DNA of 64,000 nucleotides from Endomychus coccineus (lineage: Eukaryota > Arthropoda > Insecta > Coleoptera > Endomychidae): positions 138,973,726-139,037,725 of the forward strand of contig OY294067.1 of assembly GCA_958510875.1 (NCBI GenBank). Direction: 5' to 3'. The notes beneath the pieces were generated by a model. The model was not told the DNA's origin. It worked only from the letters and a program-made list of their open reading frames with translations, and searched no databases. Position 1 is the stretch's first letter. Each line of letters starts with the position of its first letter. Shown piece after piece: positions 1 through 12,285 of this stretch. A program made the position numbers and the translations under genes.

Positions 1-151
1 AATCACTGTTCTTGTAGTGTTATCATAAACTAGGAATATAGCTTACCTTATTACTACGCTTATGTTGATTGCTCGCCAATACATTATGCAATTAATTAAC
101 ACTTCATCAATAATGAAATTTAGGATTATTCCAACTGGTCGTGCAAAATAC

Positions 152-1075
152 AAAGTTTTGGTTCTCCAGGTTGAACAGTGACAACACGTATATTAGTCCC
201 ATACAACTGTTTCGCTCTTTTCATGAGCTAGTCAGTGGAACGAGGAAGACGTGAAGTCACTGAATAACCATCTCCGGCAAAGATTAAATCAATCCCCGCA
301 TCGAAAAGGTTTGGTCAACATCATCTGCCGGAAAGCGGATGTCTCACTGAGAATGTAATTCATAATGCCACGCATTGATAATACAGATCTCGAAAGAGTC
401 GACAAGAAAACATTTGGCTATACTACCGCCAGGTGAAATCGAAACACATCATGTTAGAAGTCAATAGACAAAATGCTGGTTCCCTAGGTTTTGTTTGTAA
501 TTTACTTGCTTTGTTCCGCCGTCGATTCTTGAATCGCGAGATCTGTATTATCAATGCGTGGCATTGTGAATTATATCCTCAGGGGAACATCTGCTTCCGG
601 TAGATGGTGTTGGAACACTTAGGTTCGCCAAACATGTTCGGAGGTGGTAGTTATAACACTGTCGGAGATGGTTGATCAGTGACTAGTCTGCCTGTTTCAC
701 TGACGAGCTCATGAAAGAGCGAAACAGCTGTCTGGAACTAATACACGTGTTGTCGATGTTCTACCTGGAGAACCAAAACTATGTCTATTAACTTCTAACA
801 CGATATGTATTTATAATTAACTTGCATTGTTTCGGAACCTGACGGTGGTATTCCCAATTATTTCCCCGTCGGCGAGATCTGTATTATCAATGCGTGGCAT
901 TGTAAATTATATTCTCAGTGAAACATCCGCTTTCTGTCGTCGGAGATGGTTGATCACTGAGTTGACGTAGGCCTAGTGCCTCTGACGAGCTCATGAGTAG
1001 AGGGAAACAGATGTCTGTCACTGTTCAACCTGAAGAACCTATACCTTATCTATCCACTTCTAACATGATAGTTGT
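152..1075. repeat. three copies of one dispersed repeat, one inverted and two direct
   Basis: A unit reading GAGATCTGTATTATCAATGC at one end and a block ending CTGGAGAACCAAAAC at the other occurs on + at about 538-806, again (shorter, more diverged) at about 872-1070, and inverted at about 152-398. Between the ends, all copies share GTCGGAGATGGTTGATCA-like and GACGAGCTCATGA-like blocks. The first and second copies face each other across about 140 bases and could form a hairpin. No protein is encoded. It may be a non-autonomous foldback element or the ends of a DNA transposon with its middle lost. Confidence 0.7.
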
Positions 1076-1090
1076 TTGCATTGTCGTAAA

Positions 1091-2721
1091 CAGTAAATTT
1101 GGTCAGTAGCTGTAATAATCTTATTTTATATACGTAACAGAAGTAAACACATCAATTTTTTCGCTGAAACATGGTATTAAGTGCTCACTGTAGGTAAACA
1201 AATAACTGTTTTACACGCAGCTTTTTTTCTACACTCTAATTACCATGGGCACATTCAGGACCCAATGACCGTATATCTCAATGAGAGCAGCAATCTAGCA
1301 CAAACAAACATTACATCAACGCATAGCAGCCTAATGACGTAGTTTGCCTTTATATAGACCCAATCCGATATGTAATATATAGGTCATGGACCATAGTTAC
1401 TTATAATATAATATTATATTAGGTAAGTTTGCATCAAATTTTTTACTCTGTCGTATCATGAAAGTAAAGTTTACATATTCAGTACTCTTGACAGTTCACC
1501 ATACAACAAAATATGGTAATATACAAAGAGTGCTGTCGATTCGAATAAACTTTAAATATTATGACATAGAGTATAATTTGAAAACATCTTGTAAACATAT
1601 ATTACAATCGTACATTTAACACGCAGATGTAACCGAAAGCGAAAAATTATGCTAACAAAAATAAGGTGCGGGAAGTTGGTTATTTGTGAATCTGTTACTT
1701 TTATTATTTTATCATAATCTTACATATCGGAAGTTTTACTCTTCTCATAATATTTCTAGGCATAGCTGGATATTTGCAATAAATTGTTTCTTAATCGATG
1801 AGTTCGGAAGAATTCATTTTATTTGGAAGTAAACATCAAATTTAATAGGATTACCAAGAATTTTATCTAAAAATAATTTTCTTTATTTTTACCTTCAAAA
1901 ATTTCAATGAATAGCTTCTGATTTTCGGCTGAATCACATTAAACAATGATGCCACGTCAGGATTTTATTCAATTATATTTTAACGAATTCACGAATGTGA
2001 AATCCCTAGTAGATTAGACAGGTGTATGTTTATCTTAAGAACAACCGATTGGGTATTGCTTGGAATTGCAGGTAAATGTTATCCTAATGTTCTGAAGAAA
2101 ATAAATCGAATGTTGATAGAGAGAATATTTATATTATGTAAACTCCCAAAAAGTATGTAACTTTTTTTGAACCGTTCAAATGTTGGCGCTTATAAAAATC
2201 CATCGATTCAAACTAAAATGTCAATTGATTCAGATTTTAAAATTCACCATATTTTCTATATGTCGACTGAACTGTAGTTCAGAATAGTAGAAATATCAAC
2301 TTTTGAAAAATTAATTGGCGTCGATGATTATAGATCCATCATAGCTTAGAAATCCTTGTATCACATTTCCAAATTTTGGTTTATTTCACATTTATACGAC
2401 TATAAGCAGTAACATGTTCGTGAACAATTACCATTATTTTTCACTTCTCAAAATCGTTCTTAACGATGAGAGACTAGCCACATTTTTGTGATCAAAATCT
2501 GAGTAATTTTAATTGCGTAATTCAATTATTGGACATTGAGGGGGGTGAGTGTTATCTAAAGAATAGTCCATGTGTAATCATGCTCTCAAAGTCGACTGAA
2601 ATTATTTCAAAATCTTTCAAGCATTAAATTGGAACGTGATCTAAACTTCTGGTAAAGTGGAAGTATTGATTGAAAAAATTAAAGTAGATCTTCTGAAAGC
2701 AAGTAGAATTATTCATTTCGG
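1091..2721. other. intronic AT-rich stretch, nothing recognised
   Basis: No open frame with recognisable homology and no clear repeat. It is presumed to lie in the intron upstream of the exon at 3895. Confidence 0.5.
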
Positions 2722-2875
2722 TTTATCACTTATATTATAGGAACAGTAACGTGTGTTTCGACAATTAGCGTGCAAACATGTACAAATGTACATTTGTATC
2801 GTTTTGAAGATGAAAAACTAGTTGTTTAAACTATAATCACGTTAGTGTTCCTATAATATAACATAAGTGATAAAA
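2722..2875. mobile_element. MITE-like element with about 32-bp terminal inverted repeats
   Basis: The left end reads TTTATCACTTATATTATAGG and continues AACAGTAACGTG. The right end is its inverse, CACGTTAGTGTTCCTATAAT then ACATAAGTGATAAA, with a 3-base gap. The element is 154 bp with a non-coding interior that holds a small palindrome (TGTACAAATGTACA). A target-site duplication could not be fixed because the flanks are A/T-rich. Confidence 0.7.
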
Positions 2876-3894
2876 AACAAAGAAATAAGTGTTTTATAAT
2901 ATCAATTATTCGATTCTTTTCTCCGAATTCTGTTCTAAATCTATCATTATTATCTTTGAGACGAAGAAGAAAGACTATAGTATTTACTCAAGGTATTTCT
3001 AAAATCGTTAAAAAAGTTCTAGACCAAAAATTCAGTCACCATAGTATTTTTCATCGAGTTTTAAGCAGTTTTGAAAAAACCCGTCCCTCTGTCTGTCTGA
3101 ATGTCCGTCACGGAATGTTGTCCCCACGATAACTCAAAAACGAAAGGTCCTATCATATTCAAAGTTTCAAAAAATTACATGCTGTTCGGTGACGAACCCT
3201 ATTGTTTTTCAAGGAAATCATGTAATAAACACACCCTTCTCTGAAGGGCTTAAACTTTTAAAAATCGTAATTCCCAAAGTATACTTTTAATCGATTCAAA
3301 ACTTTTAAAGTAAATTCAAGTTAAATTAAAACTGCTTTCACCCAAATTTCAACAACATCGTTCAACAACAACAATAAAAATAATTGAAGTAAACTTGAAT
3401 TTACTTTAACAAGTTTATAACATAAGCCCATGTGGTCTAGGTGAAAATATTGCATCTCACCCAGTAGACTCGGGTTCAATTCTCAGAAGCAAAAAATTTG
3501 TTTTTGTGCATTTTCTTAAAAACTTTATCGATTTAAATATCATTTAGTTGTGCGCAAATGCGAAGAGTATCTTATAGAATATGAAATAATTATATAAAAA
3601 TCAGTAACCAAATCACATGATGTGATTAAATTTATGTAATCTTTTTCTATTAACAATCAGCATAAATGAATATCTGTCTAGCATTACCTGGAATGAATGT
3701 AATGAACTAATTTGAAACTCGTTGATCTGTATTTTGTCTCTACACAAATAGATTCCTATTATGATTAGATAACACACGAATCAATTAATCGCTCAATTAA
3801 AGTGTAGTACGCGATTCACGAACGAGTGTGATTAGACATGATTGGATGTCAAATCATTAAGATATTTAGTTGACTGTATTTCGTTTTGTTTCAG
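2876..3894. other. upstream intron with decayed repeats
   Basis: Holds the tRNA-like sequence at 3426 and otherwise nothing recognised. It ends in the branch/pyrimidine region and AG of the acceptor at 3893-3894. Confidence 0.5.
3426..3490 (+). repeat. tRNA-like sequence, probable SINE head or decayed tRNA
   Basis: An A-box-like stretch (TGGTCTAGGTGAAAAT) and a B box (GGGTTCAATTCT) are spaced as in a tRNA gene, with CCAGTAGACTCGG between. Acceptor pairing is poor, so an active tRNA is unlikely. About 100 bases upstream an inverted pair (AAAGTAAATTCAAGTTAA at 3308 and its complement near 3390-3410) may belong to the same element. Confidence 0.4.
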
Positions 3895-4169
3895 CTGAAA
3901 GTGACATATGCAGCTTCGCTCTCCTGAAAACGCACTACATTACCAAGCATGAACTTGACACAAATTTGTTCGCTGTGAAAACAAGGCCGGCTGCACTTCA
4001 AGCTCTTTACGATTCCGCAACAAAGACGCCAGTAAATGTGATGCGACAATTGGACCGATGGCGTCGTGATGGTCACCGTTCTTCCCGATTCTTCTTATGT
4101 ACGCCCGTACTTGGGACAAGAAAAAGAAAGATAAAGTACAAAGTGGATATTGAAATAGAAACTCGAATG
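3895..4169 (+). CDS. gukh: NHS/GUK-holder internal exon 1 (post-WAVE-homology segment)
   Basis: The acceptor is tgtttcag ending at 3894. The exon opens with the last two bases of a split codon, and GAAAGTGAC starts at 3897. It ends with a full ATG codon before gtaagt at 4170. The translation has HYITKHELDTNLFAVKTRP followed by ALQALYDSA, then a basic stretch (RRDGHRSSRFF) and CTPVLGTRKRK. The 'N-F-x-x-x-TRP-x-x-x-x-x-LY' pattern matches the vertebrate NHS region just after the WAVE-homology domain (recalled family knowledge). An in-frame TTG at 3870 is intronic and is not a start. Phase 0 at the 3' end matches the next exon at 26409. Confidence 0.82.
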
Positions 4170-5289
4170 GTAAGTTCATTTCATCTATCTTGGCACAAAA
4201 AATCATGAAATAGTATTGTTGATGTGAAGTTATGATTCTATCCATCTTTGAACTGTGTTATAATGTATTCTAAATTTAGTTACATAATATTGTTTTCCTA
4301 TCCAAACTCTTGAACTACAGAGCGAGTTTTCAAAAAGAACCCAGAAACAATTTCGCCAATTCAGTATTGGTTAAATCAAATCATTAGGAGAATAAGACAC
4401 GCGAGTACGAATGTTTTCACCTTATTTTTCCCTACAAAGAAACTTTTGGGTTTTATTTCGTATAAAGGAAATATACGTTTCAACTTGTACAATTTTTTGT
4501 ATTATCTCAGAGAACAATAAAAATACAATTTTCAAATATAGTATGACCATGTGCTCATTCACAATCATAATGTTGTGATTTTTTCTGATTCGAAATACTG
4601 ATAATTATTGAAGAATTGGAATCTCATCCAGATGTGGAAGGCATTCTATGTCCACAAGTGGCTGGTAGACTCACACAAAACGTCTATACCGGATGTGCCA
4701 TTACTAATAAGCCATAGGCAACTGGAGATACTAGGTATCGAACCCAGACAATTAAATAATTAATTTTTTCGGAATACCACCAGTTGAAGAGTTGTCAAAA
4801 TAAAAGTTTATTTTGTAAAATAAACCATAATTTGAAAAGGGTTCAATATTCCTAATCGAGTTCCTAATGTTACAGGTAACGGTAACAAAAAATGCATAGA
4901 TTTATTTGACCCAGTGTACGTAATTAGTTTCCTCTATTGGGAAACTTAAAAATGTTCCCAAATGTGGGATACTGATAAAAACATAATAATACAAGTTTGG
5001 AATTCGATTCTTCGAACGGTTTTCAAGTTATGACTTATTTCCCAAAATCTTCTTTTATTTTTCAACTAGTAGCATTTCTAAAAAAATTATATCACTTAAT
5101 CGATCCATTTCGATGTGTAATATCTCCATCTGTTCTATGGTCCACTTTGTATTTATACAACTTTCTTAACATTAAATTTTAAATAACTGCAAAACCATTT
5201 CCACCTGTTCGAAATAGGAGCGAAACAATTATCTCTTTTTTTACAACAATTATATTGTTGATTGATATTCCCAATGAATTTAGAAAAAA
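4170..5289. other. start of the 22-kb intron, nothing recognised
   Basis: AT-rich sequence with no supported gene. A B-box-like GGGTTCGATACC occurs on the minus strand near 4735-4746 without a convincing A box. Confidence 0.45.
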
Positions 5290-6170
5290 TTAATCACTAG
5301 GATTGATAAAATGCGATTGCGCAGTTAACAACATATTGATTACTTCTTGAGGGAGAAGTGTCCACTGCTCTCTTAAAGTATTTTCAATTGACACTACCAT
5401 GACTGTCCCAAGTTGTTCATGCAGCATGTCTCACTCATGCTAAATGGTGGTTGAGGTTGGGTAATTGAGTAATCCATGGTATAAGGGCAATATTGTCTTC
5501 TTCAAACCAAATTTCTTACCTGATGTGCAATGTGAGAACGAGCATTGTCGTGCATATAAACTAAATCTGGACCAGTACCATATAGATATGCATTCACAAT
5601 AGGTACAAGAACTTGTTCAATGTAACGCCGTTGTTCATGGCTCCTTCCGTACAAGCCAGGTCCGTCCTGTAGTGCAAAACTACTCCAGTCCATACCAAAG
5701 CTTTCTGGAAGTGCCTGGTCCCCCAGAGACTCCACTTGAACGCCATACTCTCTTTCTCCTACAGTCAAATCCAAATCTGAAACGGAATTCGTCGATGGAC
5801 AGAACATTGGACTATTCTACTTCACCCCAAGCAGAATTCCCTTCAACTCAGACAAGACGAGATTCGCGATTGGTGGGGAAGTGCAGGCACATCAACTTCA
5901 TGAATACAATTTTTGATGATATGGTCAGAAACCATTACGGGTTGAATATTTTGAAGATCATACAGAAACTCCACGTGCCGTTATCGATGCATTTCATCTG
6001 GTCCGAATAATAATGAATCGGTATTGACAAGTGTAGTTTTTCTCCTATGGCCTTCGTGTCTTTCGACCACATTGTCATTGGCATGATATTGACCTCGTAA
6101 TAGAGATATTTCACTTTGCGATGCTCGAATTAAGCCACTATCAGAGTTTGTGAACCACACACACAAAATA
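5290..6170 (-). pseudogene. Tc1-like transposase remnant
   Basis: Minus-strand translations in shifting frames give pieces of a Tc1-family DDE transposase in the right order. The first is SNVLSIDEFRFRF at about 5770-5815 (first catalytic Asp in the usual 'V-L-F-x-DE-x-R-F' context). Then come RRYIEQVLVPIVNAYL and GPDLVYMHDNARSH at about 5520-5640 (second catalytic Asp). Last is REQWTLLPQEVINMLLTAQ at about 5300-5360, which matches the C-terminal tail (W-x-x-x-P-Q-E-x-I-x-x-L). Frameshifts and stops separate the pieces, and the third acidic residue region (near NLNHH at about 5450) is degraded. Terminal inverted repeats were not found. The element is dead and is a passenger in the intron. Confidence 0.8.
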
Positions 6171-7559
6171 CATTGTAAACTAACCGTACAGGCTAAAAGA
6201 TTTTATAAAAAGCGGCATATTCTTTTATCTTTCACTATTTGTGAACTATACTTTATCTCAACAGACAACAGATGTCGAGTGCATTTATAATGTCCTAGGA
6301 ATTATTGGAAGAAATATATTCGAAATAATAGTTTTGTTTGTTGATAATTTTGAGCAGTCTAGTTTTATCAACAGTATGTTATTGAGGATCCCACACTTTG
6401 TTGGTTGCCCTTAGACACTACGCACGCATTTTTGTAAGTAACACACAGGAGCGCAACTTCGGCAACTCTCGAATTTATCGAGTGTCCTGCACACCATATG
6501 CCATTATCCGTGAAGTAAACAGCACACTACATCGCAATACTACATGTGTACAAATGTATAAAAATTTAACAAACTGACCTCCGAAAAGTTTTACAAAGTA
6601 ACCTGCGATAACGTTGCCGCTGGGAGTTTCGAACCTACGCCATTGACAGCAAAAGTATATGGAGCTAGAGTCTTACCTTCTGAGCTAGCATCGCTGTTGC
6701 AGTTACGAGACTTGATATTACACAAATTATTCTGTGTCAGTGTGTTTTTCGAAGCATTATCTCAGTCATGAAGACGATGTCATGAATGATACATACAATA
6801 TGGGGTGCACATCCCCTTTATGAGACTAATAATAACAGTTCTACAAATTATTCCAAACTCCACCGTTCACACGATATTTCCTCTCGTCCAGTTAAAATTA
6901 AAAAAAAAACATTTCCCGAATCGATGGAAAACCTGAGTTTGTAGAATAAGTTGTCCTTCGTTTCTTCGTCGTCGAATATACCAAATATGAAATAGCTACC
7001 CACATGTAGTCAAGCAATCATAAACTGCATTTCATTCTTGGAATCCTGTTTATAAGTTTCGAATAATTATGTATCCTCTTTCTAATTTACCAGTATAAAA
7101 TGATTATAATCTTCGGTACATGAACGGTACTCAAAGATCATATTTTAATACAAGTTTTTGCCGCCGCTGTCTGATAGTCCTTCCTTTCGACCACCCCGAT
7201 CTTGCAAATTGAAGTAGGTGCGTATAGTCTGCATTCCTAAATTAACGACTCAAATGTTTTACAACCTGCTTATCCCGAGGATGTGTAGATTAAATAATCA
7301 GAGAATAAAGTAATATATTGTCTGCTTCCCGCAATATAAACACCTCAAACATTCATGATATTTCCACATATGTTCCACTCCAAATAAACATAAGTAATAA
7401 ATAGGTGTGAATTATATTGTAATGAAAATATGTAAATGTAAATCTCGAACAGTGATTCTTCTCGGTTATCATGCCTTTCCACTTTATGGCGAGGAACATA
7501 AATTGAATCAACACTGCACATTCGCTCACTAATCTTCGTCACTTACCTTCCCAGAAATT
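6171..7559. other. intronic stretch with one SINE head
   Basis: Apart from the tRNA-like sequence at 6614-6695 no gene or repeat could be supported. Open frames here are short and unrecognised. Confidence 0.45.
6614..6695 (-). repeat. tRNA-derived SINE head
   Basis: On the minus strand an A box TAGCTCAGAAGGTAAGAC (near 6670-6687) and a B box GGTTCGAAACTC (6624-6635) have tRNA spacing. The 5' part resembles the D arm of many insect tRNAs. Acceptor ends do not pair well. Best read as the head of a tRNA-derived SINE or a tRNA pseudogene. Confidence 0.5.
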
Positions 7560-8105
7560 GCTCTTTTCTGTATCATCCAGATATGATGAAAATATAGAAT
7601 TATGGAGATAACTTAGATAATTTAACATAGGATGAATAAACATAAAAGATTGAACCATAGGCGGGATTCGAACCAGAAATGTGGATTCGAATCCCGCCTA
7701 TGGTTCAATCTTTTACGTTTATTCATCTTTATAATCCTATGTTAAATTATCTAAGTTATCTCCATAATTCAGAAAATTTAATTCTATATCTCTTAAGTTA
7801 CATACACGATAGTGGCCAATTAGGCAAAGAAACTTTAAACTTGTTTATAATTAACCAGAACAATTCTCAGTCAGTTCTATTGAAATATATAAGAACCAGG
7901 ATGCTGTCATTTGAATAAGAACTGTCAAGTAACTGCCAACCATAGCAGTACTAACCTACAATCCTTACTTCAAAAAACGACTGAACTTTAGATGAATGTG
8001 CGTGAATAGTTGATCTATGGTAGGGCATCGAATCGCATTGTGTTCATCAATGATCTACTATCCTTTCAGAGGTTTATATTTACAAAAATATAAAAATCTA
8101 ATAGG

Positions 8106-8178
8106 ACCGAAGTGGTGTAATTGGTAAACACCCTGGACTAGAAATCCAGAAATGTGGGTTCGAATCCCGCCTATGGTT
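8106..8178 (+). tRNA. tRNA-like sequence, anticodon AGA, cloverleaf nearly perfect
   Basis: Folds as a 73-nt tRNA: acceptor ACCGAAG/CTATGGT (one A-A mismatch, one G-T); T8 G9; D stem GTGT/ACAC with loop AATTGGTAA (A14, G18G19, A21); anticodon stem CTGGA/TCCAG with loop CTAGAAA; variable AAAT; T stem GTGGG/CCCGC with loop TTCGAAT. A TTTT pol III terminator follows 7 bases later. AGA would read Ser UCU, but eukaryotic tRNA-Ser has a long variable arm and this has four bases. It is therefore more likely a tRNA-derived repeat head or re-coded tRNA than a true tRNA-Ser. Confidence 0.55.
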
Positions 8179-8270
8179 CAATCTTTTACGTTTATTCATC
8201 TTTATAATCCTATGTTAAATTATCTAAGTTATCTCCATAATTCAGAAAATTTAATTCTATATCTCTTAAG

Positions 8271-8271
<1 letters not shown>

Positions 8272-8353
<82 letters not shown>
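8272..8353. repeat. (TA)n microsatellite
   Basis: Pure TA repeat at the junction between the 474-bp unit and the PLE fragment. Similar tracts in this neighbourhood lie at 8790-8889, 9006-9034, 9104-9151, 10689-10721, 11481-11501, 11804-11849 and 22389-22418. Confidence 0.95.
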
Positions 8354-8355
<2 letters not shown>

Positions 8356-8789
8356 CTTTTATTGATATTCTTGAACCATTTGTAATATTTGTATGCTTTC
8401 TTGGTATATTGGTTCGTATATATACTGAAAATAAAATGAAATAAAAATTCTTTTTGACGTTTCGACAATGTTTATTGTCTTTTCCAAATGTTAATTAGTG
8501 TTTCCATGTAATTTAGAAAAGAATAGATGATTTCGATTAATGAAATGCGTCTGCACCCGACTTGTGTTTTAAGATCCAATGTTTTCTGCAGTTTTAATTG
8601 GATCTTAAAACACAAGTCGGCTGCAGACGCATTTCATTAATCGAAATCATCTATTCTTTTCTAAATTACATGGAAACACTAATTCACATTTTGAAAAAGA
8701 CAATAAACATTGTCGAAACGTCAATAAGAATTTTTATTTCATTTTATTTTCGGTATATATACGAACCAATATACCAAGAAAGCATACAA
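8354..8789. mobile_element. palindromic pair of PLE 3' ends (family 1)
   Basis: Two copies of the family-1 Penelope-like 3' UTR face away from a centre near 8583. The minus-strand copy is about 8354-8575, the plus-strand copy about 8590-8789. Each contains GTCGAAACGTCA (or its inverse), ACGAACCAATATACCAAGAA and then a (TA)n tract on the outside. The arms are about 200 bp and nearly identical. The centre is a 17-base spacer between AAGATCCAAT and ATTGGATCTT. No coding sequence is left. Confidence 0.8.
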
Positions 8790-8791
8790 AT

Positions 8792-8892
<101 letters not shown>

Positions 8893-9103
8893 TCATTCAT
8901 TTTTTTGTTGATATCAACATAATCGAAACAAACTAATTGCCACAGTTGGAACAAATTTGAATTGAACTATACAGAGGTTTCAAAAAGATACATTTACAAT
9001 AACATTATATATATATATGTATATATATATATATTTATAATCCTATGTTAAATTATCTAAGTTATCTTCATAATTCAGAAAATTTAATTCTATATCTCTT
9101 AAG

Positions 9104-9153
<50 letters not shown>

Positions 9154-9290
9154 AAGTTTAAAGTTTCTTTGCCTAATTGGCCACTATCGTGTATGTAACT
9201 TAAGAGATATAGAATTAAATTTTCTGAATTATGAAGATAACTTAGATAATTTAACATAGGATTATAAAGATGAATAAACGTAAAAGATTG

Positions 9291-9363
9291 AACCATAGGC
9301 GGGATTCGAACCCACATTTCTGGATTTCTAGTCCAGGGTGTTTACCAATTACACCACTTCGGT
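9291..9363 (-). tRNA. tRNA-like sequence (AGA), array copy
   Basis: Same sequence as the + copy at 8106, on the minus strand, including the A-A mismatch in the acceptor stem. It is followed on the minus strand by TTTT and the unit body, which here is cut by a TA tract at 9104-9151. Confidence 0.55.
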
Positions 9364-9764
9364 CCTATTAGATTTTTATATTTTTGTAAATATAAACCTC
9401 TGAAAGGATAGTAGATCATTGATGTACACAATGCGATTCGATGCCCTACCATAGATCAACTATTCACGCACATTCATCTAAAGTTCAGTCGTTTTTTTTA
9501 AGTAAGGATTGTAGGTTAGTACTGCTATGGTTGGCAGTTACTTGACAGTTCTTATTCAAATGACAGCATCCTGGTTCTTATATATTTCAATAGAACTGAC
9601 TGAGAATTGTTCTGGTTAATTATAAACAAGTTTAAAGTTTCTTTGCCTAATTGGCCACTATCGTGTATGTAACTTAAGAGATATAGAATTAAATTTTCTG
9701 AATTATGAAGATAACTTAGATAATTTAACATAGGATTATAAAGATGAATAAACGTAAAAGATTG

Positions 9765-9837
9765 AACCATAGGCGGGATTCGAACCCACATTTCTGGATT
9801 TCTAGTCCAGGGTGTTTACCAATTACACCACTTCGGT
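9765..9837 (-). tRNA. tRNA-like sequence (AGA), array copy
   Basis: Identical in all structural positions to the copy at 9291 and exactly 474 bases from it. Confidence 0.55.
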
Positions 9838-10238
9838 CCTATTAGATTTTTATATTTTTGTAAATATAAACCTCTGAAAGGATAGTAGATCATTGATGAA
9901 CACAATGCGATTCGATGCCCTACCATAGATCAACTATTCACGCACATTCATCTAAAGTTCAGTCGTTTTTTTGAAGTAAGGATTGTAGGTTAGTACTGCT
10001 ATGGTTGGCAGTTACTTGACAGTTCTTATTCAAATGACAGCATCCTGGTTCTTATATATTTCAATAGAACTGACTGAGAATTGTTCTGGTTAATTATAAA
10101 CAAGTTTAAAGTTTCTTTGCCTAATTGGCCACTATCGTGTATGTAACTTAAGAGATATAGAATTAAATTTTCTGAATTATGAAGATAACTTAGATAATTT
10201 AACATAGGATTATAAAGATGAATAAACGTAAAAGATTG

Positions 10239-10311
10239 AACCATAGGCGGGATTTGAACCCACATTTCTGGATTTCTAGTCCAGGGTGTTTACCAATTAC
10301 ACCACTTCGGT
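10239..10311 (-). tRNA. tRNA-like sequence (AGA), array copy with T-loop variant
   Basis: 474 bases from the previous copy. It carries TTCAAAT in place of TTCGAAT in the T loop (position 57, a purine either way), so the fold is kept. Confidence 0.55.
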
Positions 10312-10684
10312 CCTATTAGATTTTTATATTTTTGTAAATATAAACCTCTGAAAGGATAGTAGATCATTGATGAACACAATGCGATTCGATGCCCTACCAT
10401 AGATCAACTATTCACGCACATTCATCTAAAGTTCAGTCGTTTTTTTGAAGTAAGGATTGTAGGTTAGTACTGCTATGGTTGGCAGTTACTTGACAGTTCT
10501 TATTCAAATGACAGCATCCTGGTTCTTATATATTTCAATAGAACTGACTGAGAATTGTTCTGGTTAATTATAAACAAGTTTAAAGTTTCTTTGCCTAATT
10601 GGCCACTATCGTGTATGTAACTTAAGAGATATAGAATTAAATTTTCTGAATTATGAAGATAACTTAGATAATTTAACATAGGAT

Positions 10685-10721
<37 letters not shown>

Positions 10722-10725
<4 letters not shown>

Positions 10726-11480
10726 ATGTTTTCTTGGTATATTGGTTCGTATATATACTGATAATGAAATAAAAATTCTGTTTTGACGTTTCGACAACGT
10801 TTATTGCCTTTATCAAAATTGTTGATTGAAATTAGTGTTTCCATGTAATTTAGAAAAGAATAGATGATTTCGATTAATGAAATGCGTCTGCAGCCGACTT
10901 GTGTTTTAAGATCCAATTAAAACTGCAGAAAACATTGGATCGGTTGTGTGTGAAAGAGTAATGTATGGCTAACTACAATTTGAAATAGATTGAATTTGAT
11001 TAAATACAAGACATTCCAATATTGTACAATTATAAATATCTATGAATTATTGTATGAATTAGTTACTCTATGATGAGTATTTCTATCATAACTATTCAAG
11101 TTTAAGATAATTCTATGGAATTTAACCTCAAAATTGTTATTCTATAGTGTCATAGTTAAATAATACTTCATCTTTTTTAGGTTGAATTTTAAATAGACAA
11201 TGGAAAGTGGCACTTCAAATTAATAAAATTTTGTTAAGTTTGAATTAGATTATTGTACAGTTTCGAAAGATTGGAATCTATTTTGTCATTTACACAATTG
11301 TTCTTTTTAATTTGAATAGATTCTAATATCAAACGTTTGTTGTCGTTTGTTTCAATATTTAAAATTTTTGTATTGTTGTAGTCGAAAGTATGGTTAGTGT
11401 CTTTCACATGTTTATTGAGCGCAGTTGATGAATTTTTGGTATATTTGTGGCCATTTAATCTTTTTTCGAGGTATTGTGAA
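10722..11480 (-). pseudogene. truncated Penelope-like element (family 1), 3' part
   Basis: Essentially identical, base for base, to 22419-23177 (constant offset 11,697), so one is a recent copy of the other or both share a young source. The coding part (11233-11480, minus) is the end of the GIY-YIG endonuclease region and the C-terminal tail. It is cut at the same point where a (TA) tract begins at 11481. The 3' UTR ends in a TA tract at 10689-10721. It cannot be functional. Confidence 0.85.
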
Positions 11481-11651
11481 GATATATATATATATATATA
11501 AACAAGTTTAAAGTTTCTTTGCCTAATTGGCCCCTATCGTGTATGTAACTTAAGAGATATAGAATTGAATTTTCTGAATTATGAAGATAACTTAGATAAT
11601 TTAACATAGGATTATAAAGATGAATAAACGTAAAAGATTGAACCATAGGCG

Positions 11652-11705
11652 AACACCCTGGACTAGAAATCCAGAAATGTGGGTTCGAATCCCGCCTATG
11701 GTTCA
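11652..11705 (+). repeat. 5'-truncated tRNA-like copy
   Basis: Starts within the D arm (GAACACCCTGGACTAG) and keeps the anticodon arm, T arm and 3' acceptor strand. It is preceded by an inverted 3' acceptor piece (AACCATAGGCG), so it is a rearranged junction of two array units. Confidence 0.7.
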
Positions 11706-11802
11706 ATCTTTTACGTTTATTCATCTTATCATCTTATAATCCTATGTTAAATTATCTAAGTTATCTCCATAATTCAGAAAATTTAATTCTATATCTCTCA
11801 AG

Positions 11803-11852
<50 letters not shown>

Positions 11853-11859
11853 CCTACTA

Positions 11860-12285
11860 CTTTCCGAGCGTCCGTACATTGACGGATTGCTATCTTCCAA
11901 GCGTCCGGTTCCTACAGAGCGTCCGTATACGGACGCTTGGAAGTTTCCCCGTAGTAAATCATTCATACTTGTTCGCTGAACCCGTTGGCAAAAATTTGTC
12001 TGGACGCTCAGATGATAGTGCAACCTGTCGTTTTGGGTATTAAAAGTATACTGATAGTACAACGTGTCTGCCGTTAGAGGCGTTCGCTACAATTCCTGTG
12101 TATTAGTCAGGTGTATGCAGTACTTTCAGCTTGTCGATTTGTAGGCGTCCTCGACGTCGAGGAGAAATGACAACGCCGTATTCTGATAGTTATTCAGCAT
12201 TATTCTCATTCTCCTTGCATTTCAAACTGAGCGTAAGCAGTTGTTTTGGTTGAGCAAGCTTATATAGGAATTCCAGTATCTGACT
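11860..12285. repeat. dispersed repeat with GGACGCTC-like motifs (cluster 1)
   Basis: Contains GAGCGTCCGTAC, AAGCGTCCGG, GAGCGTCCGTATACGGACGC (palindromic) and GGACGCTCAGATG. It is followed by a segment (about 12110-12170, CAGTACTTTCAG then GTCGATTTGT and GGCGTCC) that recurs at about 21097-21150. It abuts a (TA)n tract at 11804-11849. No protein is encoded. Confidence 0.65.

Noticed and set aside
4731..4746. B-box-like GGGTTCGATACC on the minus strand
   Set aside because: No A box at tRNA spacing and no cloverleaf.
8271..8468. Open frames made of alternating Ile-Tyr (also at 8598-8954, 25000-25400, 49713-50130)
   Set aside because: They are translations of (TA)n microsatellites read through into neighbouring PLE 3' UTR; they are not genes.
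10500..10916. 138-codon minus frame starting MDLKTQVGC (also at 22343-22612 and 24878-25393)
   Set aside because: A read-through of the PLE 3' UTR, TA tract and 474-bp unit. It recurs only because those repeats recur.
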